Source of the DNA: Ruania rhizosphaerae
GTDB lineage: Bacteria > Actinomycetota > Actinomycetes > Actinomycetales > Beutenbergiaceae
Direction: 5' to 3'
Assembly: GCF_009805705.1 (NCBI RefSeq)
Contig: NZ_VSMB01000006.1
Span: 1-64,000 of the forward strand
Length of the DNA: 64,000 nucleotides
Below are positions 8,481-18,700 of this stretch, piece after piece. The notes below the pieces were generated by a model that did no database searches, had not been told where the DNA came from, and saw nothing but the letters and a program-made list of their open reading frames with translations. Position numbers and translations under genes: made by a program. How positions within the stretch are numbered: the first letter of the stretch is position 1; every line of letters starts with the position of its first letter.

Positions 8481-8545
8481 ACCATCGCCCAGTCCGCCCG
8501 TCGCCCCGGTCCGCCCGTCGTCGAGTCGGGCTGACGCCCTCTTGT

Positions 8546-8643
8546 CGGAATCAAACGTCGATTCGGCTGGTCAGGCCAGCCAGATCGACGTTTGATTCCG
8601 GGGAGTGGGGCGGGTGAACAGCCAATTCGACGTTTGATTCCGG
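8546..8643. repeat. Tripartite palindromic element A (family ABC)
   Basis: A left arm starting CGGAATCAAACGTCGAT (8546-8562) pairs with a right arm ending ATCGACGTTTGATTCCG (8584-8600) through about 23 base pairs with a short central loop. A second right arm (AATTCGACGTTTGATTCCGG) follows at 8624-8643. The same left-right-right plan occurs at 56001-56112, and a left-right version at 15326-15384. It lies between the dehydrogenase gene and the LacI gene. Confidence 0.8.
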
Positions 8644-8674
8644 TGGGGGGTTGACGGGGCGCGCCACACGATGT

Positions 8675-8711
8675 TGACTACGTAGTCATGACCAAGATGA
8701 CTGCGCAGTCA
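8675..8711. promoter_or_regulatory. Twin LacI-type operators
   Basis: Two perfect 14-base palindromes, TGACTACGTAGTCA (8675-8688) and TGACTGCGCAGTCA (8698-8711), have centres 23 bases apart and each carries a central CG. They share the consensus TGACTRCGYAGTCA, the usual form for LacI-family operators. They overlap the beginning of the LacI coding frame, so they probably give autoregulation of the whole operon. Confidence 0.75.
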
Positions 8712-9764
8712 ACGAGGGGCGATGATGCCACCGGCAGCGCACCGCGACCTGTCATGACCGACGTCGCCCAGCGCGCAGGGGTCTCCCAGAAGACCGTCTC
8801 CCGCGTGGTGCGCGGCGAGGCGAACGTGAGCAACGCCGTCCGGGAGCGTGTGAACGCTGCCATCGCCGAGCTGGGCTTCCGGCCCAACGCCGCAGCCCGC
8901 GCCTTGGTCAGCAAGCGCAGCAACGCCGTCGGGATCCTTACCCCTGCTACGCCCCTGTATGGGCCCTCGGCGGAGTTGCTGGGCCTGGAGCGCGCCGCCG
9001 GCCGCGCCGGTCTGGCCGTGCTGATCGCCTCCGCCGAAGGTGGGGACGCCCAGACGGTCACTGCCGCGATCCGCCGGCTCGTCGACAGCGGCGTGGACGG
9101 CCTGCTCATGGGCAGCCTGCTCACCTCCGACGGCGTGGACGAGACCGAGCTGCACGGCAAGCCGGCCGTCGTCGTCGGCGATCCGCCCGAGGGGATGCAT
9201 CTGCCCGCAGCCGTCACCGATCAGAAAGCAGGAGCGCGTGCGGCGATCGAGCACCTGCTCACACTCGGCCACCGGACTGTGCACCACCTCGCCGGTCCAG
9301 CCGCCTGGCACTCCGCCGCCGCCCGCACCGAAGCCTGGCAGCAGGCGCTCCGATCGGCGGGCCGTCCGCTCACGACGCCCGCGATGGGCGACTGGACGTC
9401 CCGCTCCGGCTACGAGCTCGGCCGCCGGCTCGCCGCCGATCCTGACGTCACTGCCGTGTTCGTCGGCAACGATCAGATGGCGATCGGACTGCTGCGCGCG
9501 CTGGCAGAAGCGGGCCGCCGGGTGCCCGAGGACGTCTCGGTGGTCGGCTTCGATGACATCCCCGACGCCGAATACCTCCCCGTCCCACTGACCACCGTGA
9601 AACAGGACTTCCAAGAGCTGGCCGACCGCGCCGTCGAGATGTTCACCTCCCTGGTGGACGAAGGCGCCACCAACCACGCCGACCACCATGACGATCGCCT
9701 GATCGTCACCCCCGAGCTCGTCGTCCGGCGGAGCACCGCCCCGCCGCCGGCGCCTGGTCGCTGA
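8688..9764 (+). CDS. LacI family transcriptional regulator
   Basis: The protein (358 residues from this start) has a LacI helix-turn-helix starting MTDVAQRAGVSQKTVSRVV and the hinge helix region NAAARALVSKRS. The periplasmic-binding-like effector domain ends in GFDDIPDAEYLPVPLTTV. Family starts normally sit just before the helix-turn-helix, so the ATG at 8754 is a real alternative. The first 22 codons overlap two operator palindromes, which also speaks for a later start or a leaderless message. The gene precedes a sugar ABC transporter and GH42 beta-galactosidase and very likely represses them until a galactoside is present. Confidence 0.88.
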   Translation: MTKMTAQSTRGDDATGSAPRPVMTDVAQRAGVSQKTVSRVVRGEANVSNAVRERVNAAIAELGFRPNAAARALVSKRSNAVGILTPATPLYGPSAELLGLERAAGRAGLAVLIASAEGGDAQTVTAAIRRLVDSGVDGLLMGSLLTSDGVDETELHGKPAVVVGDPPEGMHLPAAVTDQKAGARAAIEHLLTLGHRTVHHLAGPAAWHSAAARTEAWQQALRSAGRPLTTPAMGDWTSRSGYELGRRLAADPDVTAVFVGNDQMAIGLLRALAEAGRRVPEDVSVVGFDDIPDAEYLPVPLTTVKQDFQELADRAVEMFTSLVDEGATNHADHHDDRLIVTPELVVRRSTAPPPAPGR

Positions 9765-9824
9765 GGCGACCACCCAGGCCCATCCGGGCCGACCACCCCT
9801 GATGTCTACGAGGAAGTAGCACTC

Positions 9825-11198
9825 ATGAAACCGCACCCCTTCCGCCGAACCGCAGCCCCGGTGGTGGCTTCCCTGAGCGCCCTGGCGCTCGTGGCCTGCA
9901 CCGGCGGGTCCGAGGACGGCTCCGACTCCGGCAACGGTGGCGGCGAGACCGAGGCGATCACCGCCGAACAGTTCGAAGAGGCGATGAGCACTCCCACCGA
10001 ACTCACCTTCTGGTCCTGGGTGCCCGACATCCAGAACCAGGTGGACATGTTCGAAGAGGCCTACCCCGAGATCGATGTCGACTACGTCAACGTCGGTCAG
10101 GGCGCCGAGCACTACCAGCAGATGCGCACAGCGATCCAGGCCGGTTCGGGTGCCCCCGACGTAGCCCAGGTGGAGTACCAGCACCTGGCCTCCTTCCGCC
10201 TTGGCGGCGACCTGCTCGACCTCACCCCGTACCTGCAGGAGGACCTCTCCGCCGCCTACCCGGACTGGGTGTGGAGTCAGGTGTCGGCCGACAGCGGCCT
10301 GTGGGGCATCCCGCAGGACACCGGCCCGCTCGGCAGCCTCTACCGCACCGACCTGTTCGCCGACGCCGGCATCGAGGTGCCCACCACCTGGGACGAGTTC
10401 GCGCAGGCCGCCGCCGACTACCGCGAGGCGATGCCGGACAGCTACCTCACGAACATGCCCGGCAACGATCCGGGCCAGTTCGTCGGGCTGCTCTGGCAGG
10501 CCGGGGCCCGCCCCTTCGCTTTCGACGGCGCAGAGACCGTGACCATCGACCTCGACTCTCCCGAGGTGCTTCAGGTGGTCGAGTACTGGCAGGGTCTGAT
10601 CGCCGACGACCTGGTCTCGGTCGATCCGGACTTCAACGACCAGTGGTACCAGGCGCTCGCCAACGGCAAATACGCCAGTTGGCAGGTGGCCGCCTGGGGG
10701 CCGGTGTTCCTGCAGGGAACCGCCGGCAACACCAGTGGCCTGTGGGCCGCCTCCACGCTGCCGCAGTGGGAGGAAGGCCAGAACATCTCCGGCAACTGGG
10801 GTGGGTCCACCGACGCGGTCCTCTCCTCGACCGACAACCCGATCGCGGCGACCGAACTGGCCCGGTGGATCAACGTCGACGAAGAGCCCGCCACAGCTTT
10901 CGCCGAGGAACAGTTCCTGTTCCCGCCATCGCTCAGCATCCTCGAGTCCGAGGAGTTCCTCGCCGAGGAATCCGAGTTCTACGGCGGCCAGCAGGTGAAC
11001 GCCACCTTCGCGGAGATCTCCGAGACGGTGCCCACCGATGACTTCGGGTGGCTGCCGTTCATGGACTTCGCCTACTCCGCCTACAACGAGACTCTCGGCA
11101 GCGCTATCGCCGACCGGGGTGATCTCGTGGCCGGGCTGCAGGCGTGGGAGGCCGAGCTGGTCGAGTACGCCGAGTCCCAGGGCTTCACGGTCGAGTGA
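9825..11198 (+). CDS. Sugar ABC transporter substrate-binding lipoprotein
   Basis: The 457-residue protein has a lipoprotein signal peptide with lipobox ALVAC and is a family-1 extracellular solute-binding protein. It has the expected early segment LTFWSWVPDIQNQVDMFEEAYP, an EYQHLASF segment and a middle containing YRTDLFADAGIEVPTTWDEF. GAGGAAG precedes the ATG. It should capture an oligosaccharide outside the membrane and hand it to the two permeases that follow. No ATPase gene is present in this operon, so a shared MsiK-type ATPase elsewhere in the genome is likely, as in many actinobacteria. Confidence 0.92.
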   Translation: MKPHPFRRTAAPVVASLSALALVACTGGSEDGSDSGNGGGETEAITAEQFEEAMSTPTELTFWSWVPDIQNQVDMFEEAYPEIDVDYVNVGQGAEHYQQMRTAIQAGSGAPDVAQVEYQHLASFRLGGDLLDLTPYLQEDLSAAYPDWVWSQVSADSGLWGIPQDTGPLGSLYRTDLFADAGIEVPTTWDEFAQAAADYREAMPDSYLTNMPGNDPGQFVGLLWQAGARPFAFDGAETVTIDLDSPEVLQVVEYWQGLIADDLVSVDPDFNDQWYQALANGKYASWQVAAWGPVFLQGTAGNTSGLWAASTLPQWEEGQNISGNWGGSTDAVLSSTDNPIAATELARWINVDEEPATAFAEEQFLFPPSLSILESEEFLAEESEFYGGQQVNATFAEISETVPTDDFGWLPFMDFAYSAYNETLGSAIADRGDLVAGLQAWEAELVEYAESQGFTVE

Positions 11199-11205
11199 GC
11201 GCGGT

Positions 11206-11234
11206 GGTGGGCGGCCGGTTGCCGGCCGCCCACC
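11206..11234 (+). terminator. Intercistronic hairpin after the binding-protein gene
   Basis: A perfect 13-base-pair stem (GGTGGGCGGCCGG with CCGGCCGCCCACC) encloses a three-base loop, seven bases after the stop codon. There is no T-run. It likely stabilises the 3' end of the binding-protein message or partly stops transcription, giving more binding protein than permease. Confidence 0.65.
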
Positions 11235-11274
11235 GCAGCTCCCGCCCCGGTCACCCATGCCCAAGGAGACGACG

Positions 11275-12219
11275 ATGACCTCCACCGCACCCCCTGCCCC
11301 GGCCCAGCCACGTCCGCAGCGCACCGCGAACACGCTCAGTACGCTCCGCCGTCGGGAAGCCCGCGCCGGCTACCTGTTCGTGCTGCCCTTCATGATCGTG
11401 TTCGTCGCGATGCTGATCGTGCCGCTCGGCTACTCCGGCTACCTGTCGGTGTTCCGCGAGCAGCTCATCGGCGGAACCTCGTTCGTGGGCCTGGAGAACT
11501 ATGCTCGCGCCCTCAGCGATGCCACCTTCACCGGCGGCGTGGCCCGGATGGCGTTGTTCCTGGTGATGCAGGTACCGATCATGCTCGGCCTGGCGCTGTT
11601 GTTCGCGCTGGTGCTGGACTCGGGTCGCTTGCGACTGCAGAAGTTCGTGCGCCTGGCGATCTTCATCCCCTACGCCGTTCCCGGTGTGATCTCGGCGCTC
11701 ATGTGGGGGTATCTCTACGGTCCCGACTTCGGCCCTTTCGCCCAACTCGGCGAGGCGACCGGGCTCGGCAGCCCGGACTTCCTCTCCGCCGACTTCATGT
11801 TGTTCTCGATCATGAACATCGTCACCTGGGGGTTCATCGGCTACAACATGATCATCATGTACTCGGCACTGCGGTCGATCCCCACCGAGATCTACGAGGC
11901 GGCGCGGGTCGACGGTGCCGGTGAGGTGCGCATCGCCACCGCCATCAAGATCCCGGCACTGCGCCCGGCACTGGTGCTGACCACCATCTTCTCGGTGATC
12001 GGAACCTTCCAGCTGTTCAACGAACCGAACATCCTACGCACCATCGCCCCGAATGTGATCGGCAACGGCTACACCCCGAACCTGTACGCCTACAACCTGG
12101 CCTTCGTGGGCCAGGAGGTGAACTACGCGGCCGCGATCGCCTTCCTGCTCGGCTTCGTGATCATGGTCGTCTCCTACATCTTCCAGCTCACCACCTCCCG
12201 GAAGGAGGCCACCCGATGA
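11275..12219 (+). CDS. Sugar ABC transporter permease (MalF type)
   Basis: This 314-residue inner-membrane protein has about six membrane helices and the permease EAA motif in the form EIYEAARVDGAGEVRIATAIKIPALRPAL. The start was chosen at the ATG after AAGGAG, five bases upstream; the longer frame lies inside the binding-protein gene. It works with the neighbouring permease to form the channel for the sugar. Confidence 0.92.
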   Translation: MTSTAPPAPAQPRPQRTANTLSTLRRREARAGYLFVLPFMIVFVAMLIVPLGYSGYLSVFREQLIGGTSFVGLENYARALSDATFTGGVARMALFLVMQVPIMLGLALLFALVLDSGRLRLQKFVRLAIFIPYAVPGVISALMWGYLYGPDFGPFAQLGEATGLGSPDFLSADFMLFSIMNIVTWGFIGYNMIIMYSALRSIPTEIYEAARVDGAGEVRIATAIKIPALRPALVLTTIFSVIGTFQLFNEPNILRTIAPNVIGNGYTPNLYAYNLAFVGQEVNYAAAIAFLLGFVIMVVSYIFQLTTSRKEATR

Positions 12220-13121
12220 CGGCGACCGCTTCCACATCCTCGACGCCCACCTCGCGTGGTCGTCGCCCCGGCGCGAAGGCCCGGCCGAGCATGCTGCTCA
12301 CCGTGGTGATGCTCGCCGTCGTGGCCTACTTCCTGCTCCCGCTGTGGTGGCTCTCGGTGGCCTCCACCAAGTCCAACGCCGACCTGTTCTCCTCCTTCGG
12401 GCTGTGGTTCGCCGACTCTTTCAGTCTGCTCGGCAACCTCGGCGACGTGTTCACCTTCCAGAACGGGATCTTTCTCGCCTGGGCCCGTAACACCGTCGTC
12501 TACGCCGGAGTCAGCGCCCTCGGTGCCGCCGTGCTCGCCACCGCAGCCGGATATGCGTTCGCCACGTTGCGATTCAAGGGCAGCACCGCACTGTTCGCGA
12601 TCATCCTCGGCTCGATCATGGTGCCCCTGACGGCGCTCGCGATCCCCACCTACCTGCTGTTCGCCAAGGTGGGACTGACCGATACCCCGTGGGCGGTGAT
12701 CCTGCCGTCGTTGGTGAGCCCGTTCGGGGTGTATTTGATGCGGGTGTATGCCGATGGGGCTGTCCCGCCCTCCTTGCAGGAGGCCGCGAGGGTTGACGGC
12801 GCAGGTGAGTTGCGCATCTTCGTCACCATCGTCTCGCGGTTGCTGGCGCCGGGATTCGTGACCGTGCTGCTGTTCGCACTCGTGAGTACCTGGAACAACT
12901 ACTTCCTGCCGCTGATCATGCTCAACAGCCCCGAGTGGTACCCGCTCACCGTGGGCCTGGCGCAGTGGCAGTCCACGTCGCAGGCAGGCTCGGGATCGCA
13001 GGCGTTGTTCTCGATGGTGATCACGGGTTCGCTGGTCTCCATCGTGCCGCTGGTGATCGCGTTCCTGTTCCTGCAGCGGTACTGGCAGTCCGGCCTGGGG
13101 ACCGGTGGTGTGAAGCAGTAG
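12216..13121 (+). CDS. Sugar ABC transporter permease (MalG type)
   Basis: The 301-residue protein has about six membrane helices, a cytoplasmic N-terminus of about 25 residues and the EAA loop SLQEAARVDGAGELRIFVTI. Its ATG overlaps the stop of the preceding permease by four bases. The C-terminal half contains FALVSTWNNYFLPLIMLNS, a typical MalG-like segment. Confidence 0.92.
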   Translation: MTATASTSSTPTSRGRRPGAKARPSMLLTVVMLAVVAYFLLPLWWLSVASTKSNADLFSSFGLWFADSFSLLGNLGDVFTFQNGIFLAWARNTVVYAGVSALGAAVLATAAGYAFATLRFKGSTALFAIILGSIMVPLTALAIPTYLLFAKVGLTDTPWAVILPSLVSPFGVYLMRVYADGAVPPSLQEAARVDGAGELRIFVTIVSRLLAPGFVTVLLFALVSTWNNYFLPLIMLNSPEWYPLTVGLAQWQSTSQAGSGSQALFSMVITGSLVSIVPLVIAFLFLQRYWQSGLGTGGVKQ

Positions 13122-13189
13122 CTACCCGTTCGCGCCGTCCGGCCACCCGCACGCACAACCCAGCACACACCTGCCGAAGGAGTTCTTCC

Positions 13190-15304
13190 TTGTCTGACCT
13201 GCCCGCCACCGACGTCAACGACCGCGTGCGTTTCGGTGCTGCCTACTACGTCGAGTACCACCCCACCGACGGCGACCGCGACCTGGAGCGTGACCTGGAC
13301 CTGATGGCCGAGGCCGGCTTCAGCGTGATCCGGGTGGGGGAGTCCACCTGGTCCACCTGGGAGCCGGAGGACGGCCGTTTCGAGCTCGACTGGCTCCAGC
13401 CGGTGCTCGACGGTGCGCAGGCGCGGGGGATCGACGTCATCCTCGGCACCCCCACCTATGCGGTGCCGCCGTGGCTGGCGCGCACGTACCCGGAGATCGC
13501 GGGGGAGCGGCGCACCGGTCAGCGCAATCACTGGGGCGCGCGGCAGGAGATGGATCTGACGCACGCCGCGTACAAGTTCTACAGCGAACGGGTGATCCGG
13601 GCCGTCGTCGGGCGCTATGCCGACCACCCGGCCGTGATCGGCTTCCAGGTGGACAACGAACCCGGCCTACAGCTGCTGCACAACGAGAACGTCTTCCAGG
13701 CGTTCGTGGACCACCTGCGGCATCAGTATGGCGATGTGGAGACGCTGAACCGCGAGTGGGGGCTGACCTACTGGTCGCACCGGCTCAGCACGTGGGCGGA
13801 TCTGTGGCGGCCCGACGGCAACGCGCAGCCGCAGTACGACCTCGCGTGGCGCCGCTTCCAGACGCAGCTGGTCACCGACTTCATCGCCTGGCAGGCCGGC
13901 ATCGTTCGCGAGATCGCTCCCGAGGGCAAGTTCGTGACGACCTGTATCGCCTACTCCCGCCCGGGTGTGGACGACCCGGAGCTGACGTGGGCACTGGACG
14001 TGACGGCGGGAAACCCGTACTACACGATGCAGGACGGATTGGCCCTGCCGTCGCCGGAGAACGTGCCGCAGGGGTGGACGACCACAGGCACCTGGACGAT
14101 CTTCCACAGCGCCGACCGGATGTACTCCTCCAAGCAGGCGCCGTTCCTGGTGACCGAGACGAATGCTGGCGCCATCGGGGGACCGGCCACGAATGTGCCC
14201 GCCTTCGACGGGCAGTGGCGGCAGGTCGCCTGGGCGATGATCGCTCGCGGTGCGCGGATGATCGAGTACTGGCACTGGCACACGTTGCACTACGGCACCG
14301 AGACCTACTGGATCGGGGTGCTGCCGCATGACCAGCAGCCGGGCCGAGTGTATGAGCAGTTGGCCGTGCTCGGTGGTGAGATCAAGACGGCTGAGGCTCA
14401 CCTGCATGGACTGGTGCCGGATGCCGAGGTGGGACTGTTGTGGTCGAACGAGTCCAAGCGTGGCCTGATGGGGCAGCCCTCGTTGGCTCAGCCGGATGGC
14501 TCGGGTGACGCCGGCAGTTACGAGCGGATTGTCGGTGCCTTCTACCGCGGGGCGTTCGAGGCCGGCGCGCCCGTGCGGATTGTGCACGACGGGCAGCTGG
14601 CGGCGCGCGAGCCGGGGGAGGTGGCTGGTGAACTGCCGGTGTTGCTGGTGCCGGCGCTGTATGTCGCTACTGATGAGCTGCTCGACTGGCTGCGGGCCTA
14701 TGCCGAGGCAGGGGGGCACCTGGTGCTTGGCCCGCGCACTGGCTATGCCGATGCTGAGGCGAGGGCCCGGTTGGAAGCCAAGCCCGGGCGCCTCGCCGAG
14801 CTGGCAGGCGTGGACTACCAGGAGTTCTCGAACCTCTCTGTGCCGGTGCCTGTGCGGGGGAGTGGGCTGGAGGTTCCCGAGGGTGCCGCCGCGACGGCCT
14901 GGGCGGACTACCTGCGGGTGTCCGGCAGTGTTGAGGTGCTGGTCGAGTACGACCACCCGGCTTTGGGCGCCTACCCGGCGGTGACGACTGCGTCCGCGGG
15001 AGCGGGGCGGGTGACGACGGTGGGGACCGTGCCGGACCCAGCGCTCGCGGCTGCCGTGCTGCGGTGGGTGGCGCCAGGTGAGGGCGATGCCTGGCGCGGG
15101 TTCACGGGTGGCTCAGTCACGGTGACCTCGGCGACCAACGGTGAGGGCCGCCGTCTGCGGGTGGTCCACAACTGGTCGTGGGAACCGGCGGAGGTCACGC
15201 TGCCGGCTGCCGTCACGGATCTGCTGGGTGACGGCATCAGTCTCGCCGCGGGCGAGAGGCTCGACCTGGGGCCGTGGGACGTGCGGGTGCTGCTGGAGGA
15301 CTGA
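13190..15304 (+). CDS. GH42 beta-galactosidase
   Basis: The 704-residue enzyme belongs to glycoside hydrolase family 42, which cleaves terminal beta-galactosides. The barrel has RVGESTWSTWEP early, the acid/base glutamate in QVDNEPG (E157) and the nucleophile in VTETNAG (E323). A glutamine-amidotransferase-like trimerisation domain (around 400-600) and a small C-terminal beta domain follow. The start is a TTG six bases after GAAGGAG; no ATG fits. There is no signal peptide, so it acts in the cytoplasm on sugar imported by the preceding transporter. Confidence 0.93.
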   Translation: MSDLPATDVNDRVRFGAAYYVEYHPTDGDRDLERDLDLMAEAGFSVIRVGESTWSTWEPEDGRFELDWLQPVLDGAQARGIDVILGTPTYAVPPWLARTYPEIAGERRTGQRNHWGARQEMDLTHAAYKFYSERVIRAVVGRYADHPAVIGFQVDNEPGLQLLHNENVFQAFVDHLRHQYGDVETLNREWGLTYWSHRLSTWADLWRPDGNAQPQYDLAWRRFQTQLVTDFIAWQAGIVREIAPEGKFVTTCIAYSRPGVDDPELTWALDVTAGNPYYTMQDGLALPSPENVPQGWTTTGTWTIFHSADRMYSSKQAPFLVTETNAGAIGGPATNVPAFDGQWRQVAWAMIARGARMIEYWHWHTLHYGTETYWIGVLPHDQQPGRVYEQLAVLGGEIKTAEAHLHGLVPDAEVGLLWSNESKRGLMGQPSLAQPDGSGDAGSYERIVGAFYRGAFEAGAPVRIVHDGQLAAREPGEVAGELPVLLVPALYVATDELLDWLRAYAEAGGHLVLGPRTGYADAEARARLEAKPGRLAELAGVDYQEFSNLSVPVPVRGSGLEVPEGAAATAWADYLRVSGSVEVLVEYDHPALGAYPAVTTASAGAGRVTTVGTVPDPALAAAVLRWVAPGEGDAWRGFTGGSVTVTSATNGEGRRLRVVHNWSWEPAEVTLPAAVTDLLGDGISLAAGERLDLGPWDVRVLLED

Positions 15305-15759
15305 GGCACGGCATCGCCCTCACATCAGAAATCCCTCGTCGATCTGGCTGGACAAGTGTCCAGCCAGATCGACGAGGGATTCTGTGAATGGGGTGGACCG
15401 GCCTGTGTCAGCGTCATACGGATCTGTTGTTCAGTACCCGGTCGGTGTAGGCGATGCTGCGGAATGCGCCTTGTCAGGAGGGCCGCGCTCGGTGGCCACG
15501 TGAGAGATTCCTGGCAGCGGTCGCCGTCCGTCTGATCCACAGCGATCGTGAGAATCGCTCAGGCCTCTGATGGCGTGAACCGCAGTAGCAGAGCAGTGCA
15601 GATTATCGATCTACCCCGACGCGATCGGAATCCAGCGATTACGATAAAAGATCGCCGCTGGGGCCATTGATACTTGGGACCCATTCCAGTGCACTGGAGT
15701 GAAGGCGTGCTTCCGCTTGGTGTGCGTCGATCTGTCGTCGATCATGGATCGGGGTATCA
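15305..15759. other. Intergenic region of 455 bases
   Basis: Apart from palindromic element B near its left end, no gene is seen here. The right part (about 15560-15760) is more AT-rich than its neighbours and probably holds the promoter of the beta-helix gene. TACGATAAAAGATC near 15640 is the most promoter-like segment. Confidence 0.5.
15326..15384. repeat. Palindromic element B (family ABC)
   Basis: The left arm (CAGAAATCCCTCGTCGATC onward) and right arm (to GATCGACGAGGGATTCTG) form an almost perfect stem of about 28 base pairs with a two-base centre and one bulged A. It begins 21 bases after the GH42 stop and may serve as a terminator. The core GTCGATCTGGCTG is shared with elements A and C. 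Confidence 0.8.
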
Positions 15760-18700
15760 ATGATGATGTCCATGCGCTCTCGGAGGAGCAGTACTCGTCA
15801 GGAAGGTGGTGAGCGAGGCATCTCCGACGGGCCTTTCGGTGCACGACGTGCGATCAGGCGACTGGTCGTTGCCGCAGTGGCGTCCGCGTTGGCCGTGCCC
15901 GCCGCTGTCGCTGGAGCGACAAGCGCAACAGGCGATGAGGCATTGGCGACTGCTGGAGCCATCGAGATCGTCCGTGACGATGTCGTGGTGGCAAGCTATC
16001 CGACGATTCAAGATGCCGTCGACGCAGCCCAAGCCGGTGATGTCGTTCAACTCTCCGAAGGCACCTACTTCGAGAACGTGGTGATCGATGAGGTTCACGG
16101 CACGGCCAACGACCCGATCGTGATCCAGGCAGCACCAGGCGAGGAGGTCATCGTCAACGGAGCCGACCCGCGGCTGCTCGAACCGAACGACCTCTGGGAG
16201 CACCACGGTGACGGTGTCTACTCGGTCGACGTTCCGTGGACTGGCGATGCCGACAAGAGCCTGGTCAGCTGGGTGACTCGCGACTCCGACACGCTGCTTG
16301 CCGCGCACTACGACTTGGACATCTTCGACGAGGGGCCGCGAGGGGAGGACAAGAGCCATCGAGACGGCTCGACCCTGTGGGTCTCCTTGGACGGAGGGCA
16401 GGACCCCGGGGACGTGCCGATCAGCGTGGGAACGTCCGACGGGGTATTCCGGGTCGAGAACAGCACCCACATCGCGATCAGTGGACTGACGATCCGTGGC
16501 GGTGGCTTCGCCGGCATCTACCTCAAGGGCGACGGGTACCAGCACGTCACCATCGACGACATCGACGTCAGGAACGTCTTCCGGGGAGTCAGCACCGACG
16601 ACGAGCAGGACGCCGGCACTCATGTGGAGGTTCGCGACAGTTCCATCACCAACGCCTGGCCCTCCGACTGGCTCTGGGACGGCTACTACGACTCCGGCTC
16701 ATCCTCCGATGAACTGCTCGCTCCCATGCGCGCCCACGCGATCGTGATGAAGGCCTCCGACTCCTCGGTCCACGGCAACGTCCTCGACGGTGGTTGGGAC
16801 GGGATGCAGGTGCAAGGCCACGATATCCAGGTCTACGGCAACTCGGTCAGCAACATGAAGGACGACGGAATCGAACTAGAGAGCAACAACTCGGCCCGAA
16901 TCGAAGTCTTCGAGAACACGTTCTGGGACACCTACGTCGGGTTCAGCATCGTCTCAGACTCACCCGGCCCCATCTACATCTACCGAAATACGTTCTCCAC
17001 CAACAAACTCAGTTACTTCAAGCCCCGTGAAGGTCAGGACTGGCGCTACGGCTACTCGATCAAGAACGGTCGCGACTGGGGTGCAGGTGCCGAGAACGTC
17101 CGGGTCTACCAGAACTCGTTCTTCGATATGCGAATGTCGCTCTTCGATACGCAGCGTGCCTACGAGTGGTCGAACTTCGAGTACTACAACAACGTCTTCT
17201 ACACGGTGGGTGAGCGCGATGAGGTCGGCACGCGCGAGCGCGCGCAGTTCACCAACACCGAACTGGCCGCAGACGGGAACAACTGGAACGGCAACCTGTA
17301 CTACAGCGAACGCTCCCCGGTACTGTTCAATGACTGGGACGGCGAAGGCTCCTGCTCGACGATCCATGAATGTCGCCTGCTCAGTCCAGCGTTCGAATCG
17401 CTGGGAATCCAGGCCGATCCCATGTTCGAAGATCTCGACACCACTCCGGGTGCCTACAACGAGCTCCGGACCATGCCCGGCAGTCCGGTTCGCGATGCCG
17501 GCACGACGACCCCGCAGGACAATGGCTGGCCCGACACGGTGACCGTCGCGGACGGCTCACCCGACATCGGGCGGTACGAGCTCGCGAGCCCCCCGCCGAC
17601 CGGGGCTGCGCCTCCTGCGCCGGATGGGCTGGAGGTCGATGAGGTCACTCCCTACCGCGTCACGCTAGATTGGGAAGGGGGCCCAGGGGAGGACATCCGC
17701 GGCTACAACGTGTACCGATCGACCGATGCCTCGTTCACCCCCGCTGCCGGGAACAGGATCGCGACCTGGGTGCCGGAGTCGACGTACCCCGACCGTGACG
17801 GTCTCGTCGCTGAGTCCACCTACACCTATGTGGTCTCGGCCGTCAGTGACGAGGGCGTGGAGAGCTACTCGAGCCCTGTTTCGGCCCAGGTCCCGGAGGA
17901 CGTCGTCCCACCTGCGACGCCGGGCGCACTGCTCGGGGCGTGGCAACCAGATGGCAGCATCGTTCTCGACTGGGCTGACAGCCCGGAGGAGGATTTCGCT
18001 GAGTACCGGATCTACCGGTCATCCTCGGAGGAGTTCACTGGGGCGGGCACTGAGCAGATCGCCACCGTGGATGCCGTCAGCCACCTCACTGACGATCAGC
18101 CATTGAGCTCGTCGGTGCATACGTACTGGGTCACGGCGGCCGACCAGGTTGGACTCGAGTCTGACCCTGTCCGGCTCCGGCTCGGCACCTCGCCCAGCGA
18201 GTACTCAGAGGTACTGCTGCTCGTGCAGAACACGACGCTCTCGGCAGCAGACGCCGAGCATGTCGCCAGGTTGCGAGCCCTGGGCGCAAAGGTGACGATC
18301 CTCGACCACAACGGCCTGACAGGCGACGAGGCTGATGGCTACGACCTGCTGGTTATATCTCCGACGGTCTACGTCAGCAGGATCACCGATCGGTTCAACG
18401 ATGCCGACGTTCCCGTGGTGCTCTCCGACTACGGCCTGCTGGACGAGATGGCATTCACCACAATAAGCGGTGTCAATCAGGAGCGAGGGACCTCGATGAC
18501 TGTCGACTCGCAGGCCGGGGATCTCGCTGCCGGGTTGGCGGGCTCAGTCGACGTGACTGTGCGGCCCACGTCGCTCGGCAGCGGAGAGCCGCTGCCAGGG
18601 GCGCAGGTGGCAGCCACGTTCGCCGATGGGACATCTGGACAGTTCGCATACGAGACGGGCGTTCCGCTCGCGGACGGGGTGCCTGCGCCGGAGCGACGGG

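Noticed and set aside
8709-11333. Very long open frame of 874 codons on the minus strand
   Set aside because: It lies fully opposite the LacI and binding-protein genes, has no recognisable motifs and is a typical mirror frame of GC-rich genes.
13667-14956. Minus-strand open frame of 429 codons
   Set aside because: It is opposite the GH42 gene, and the product is rich in Arg, His and Pro without family motifs.
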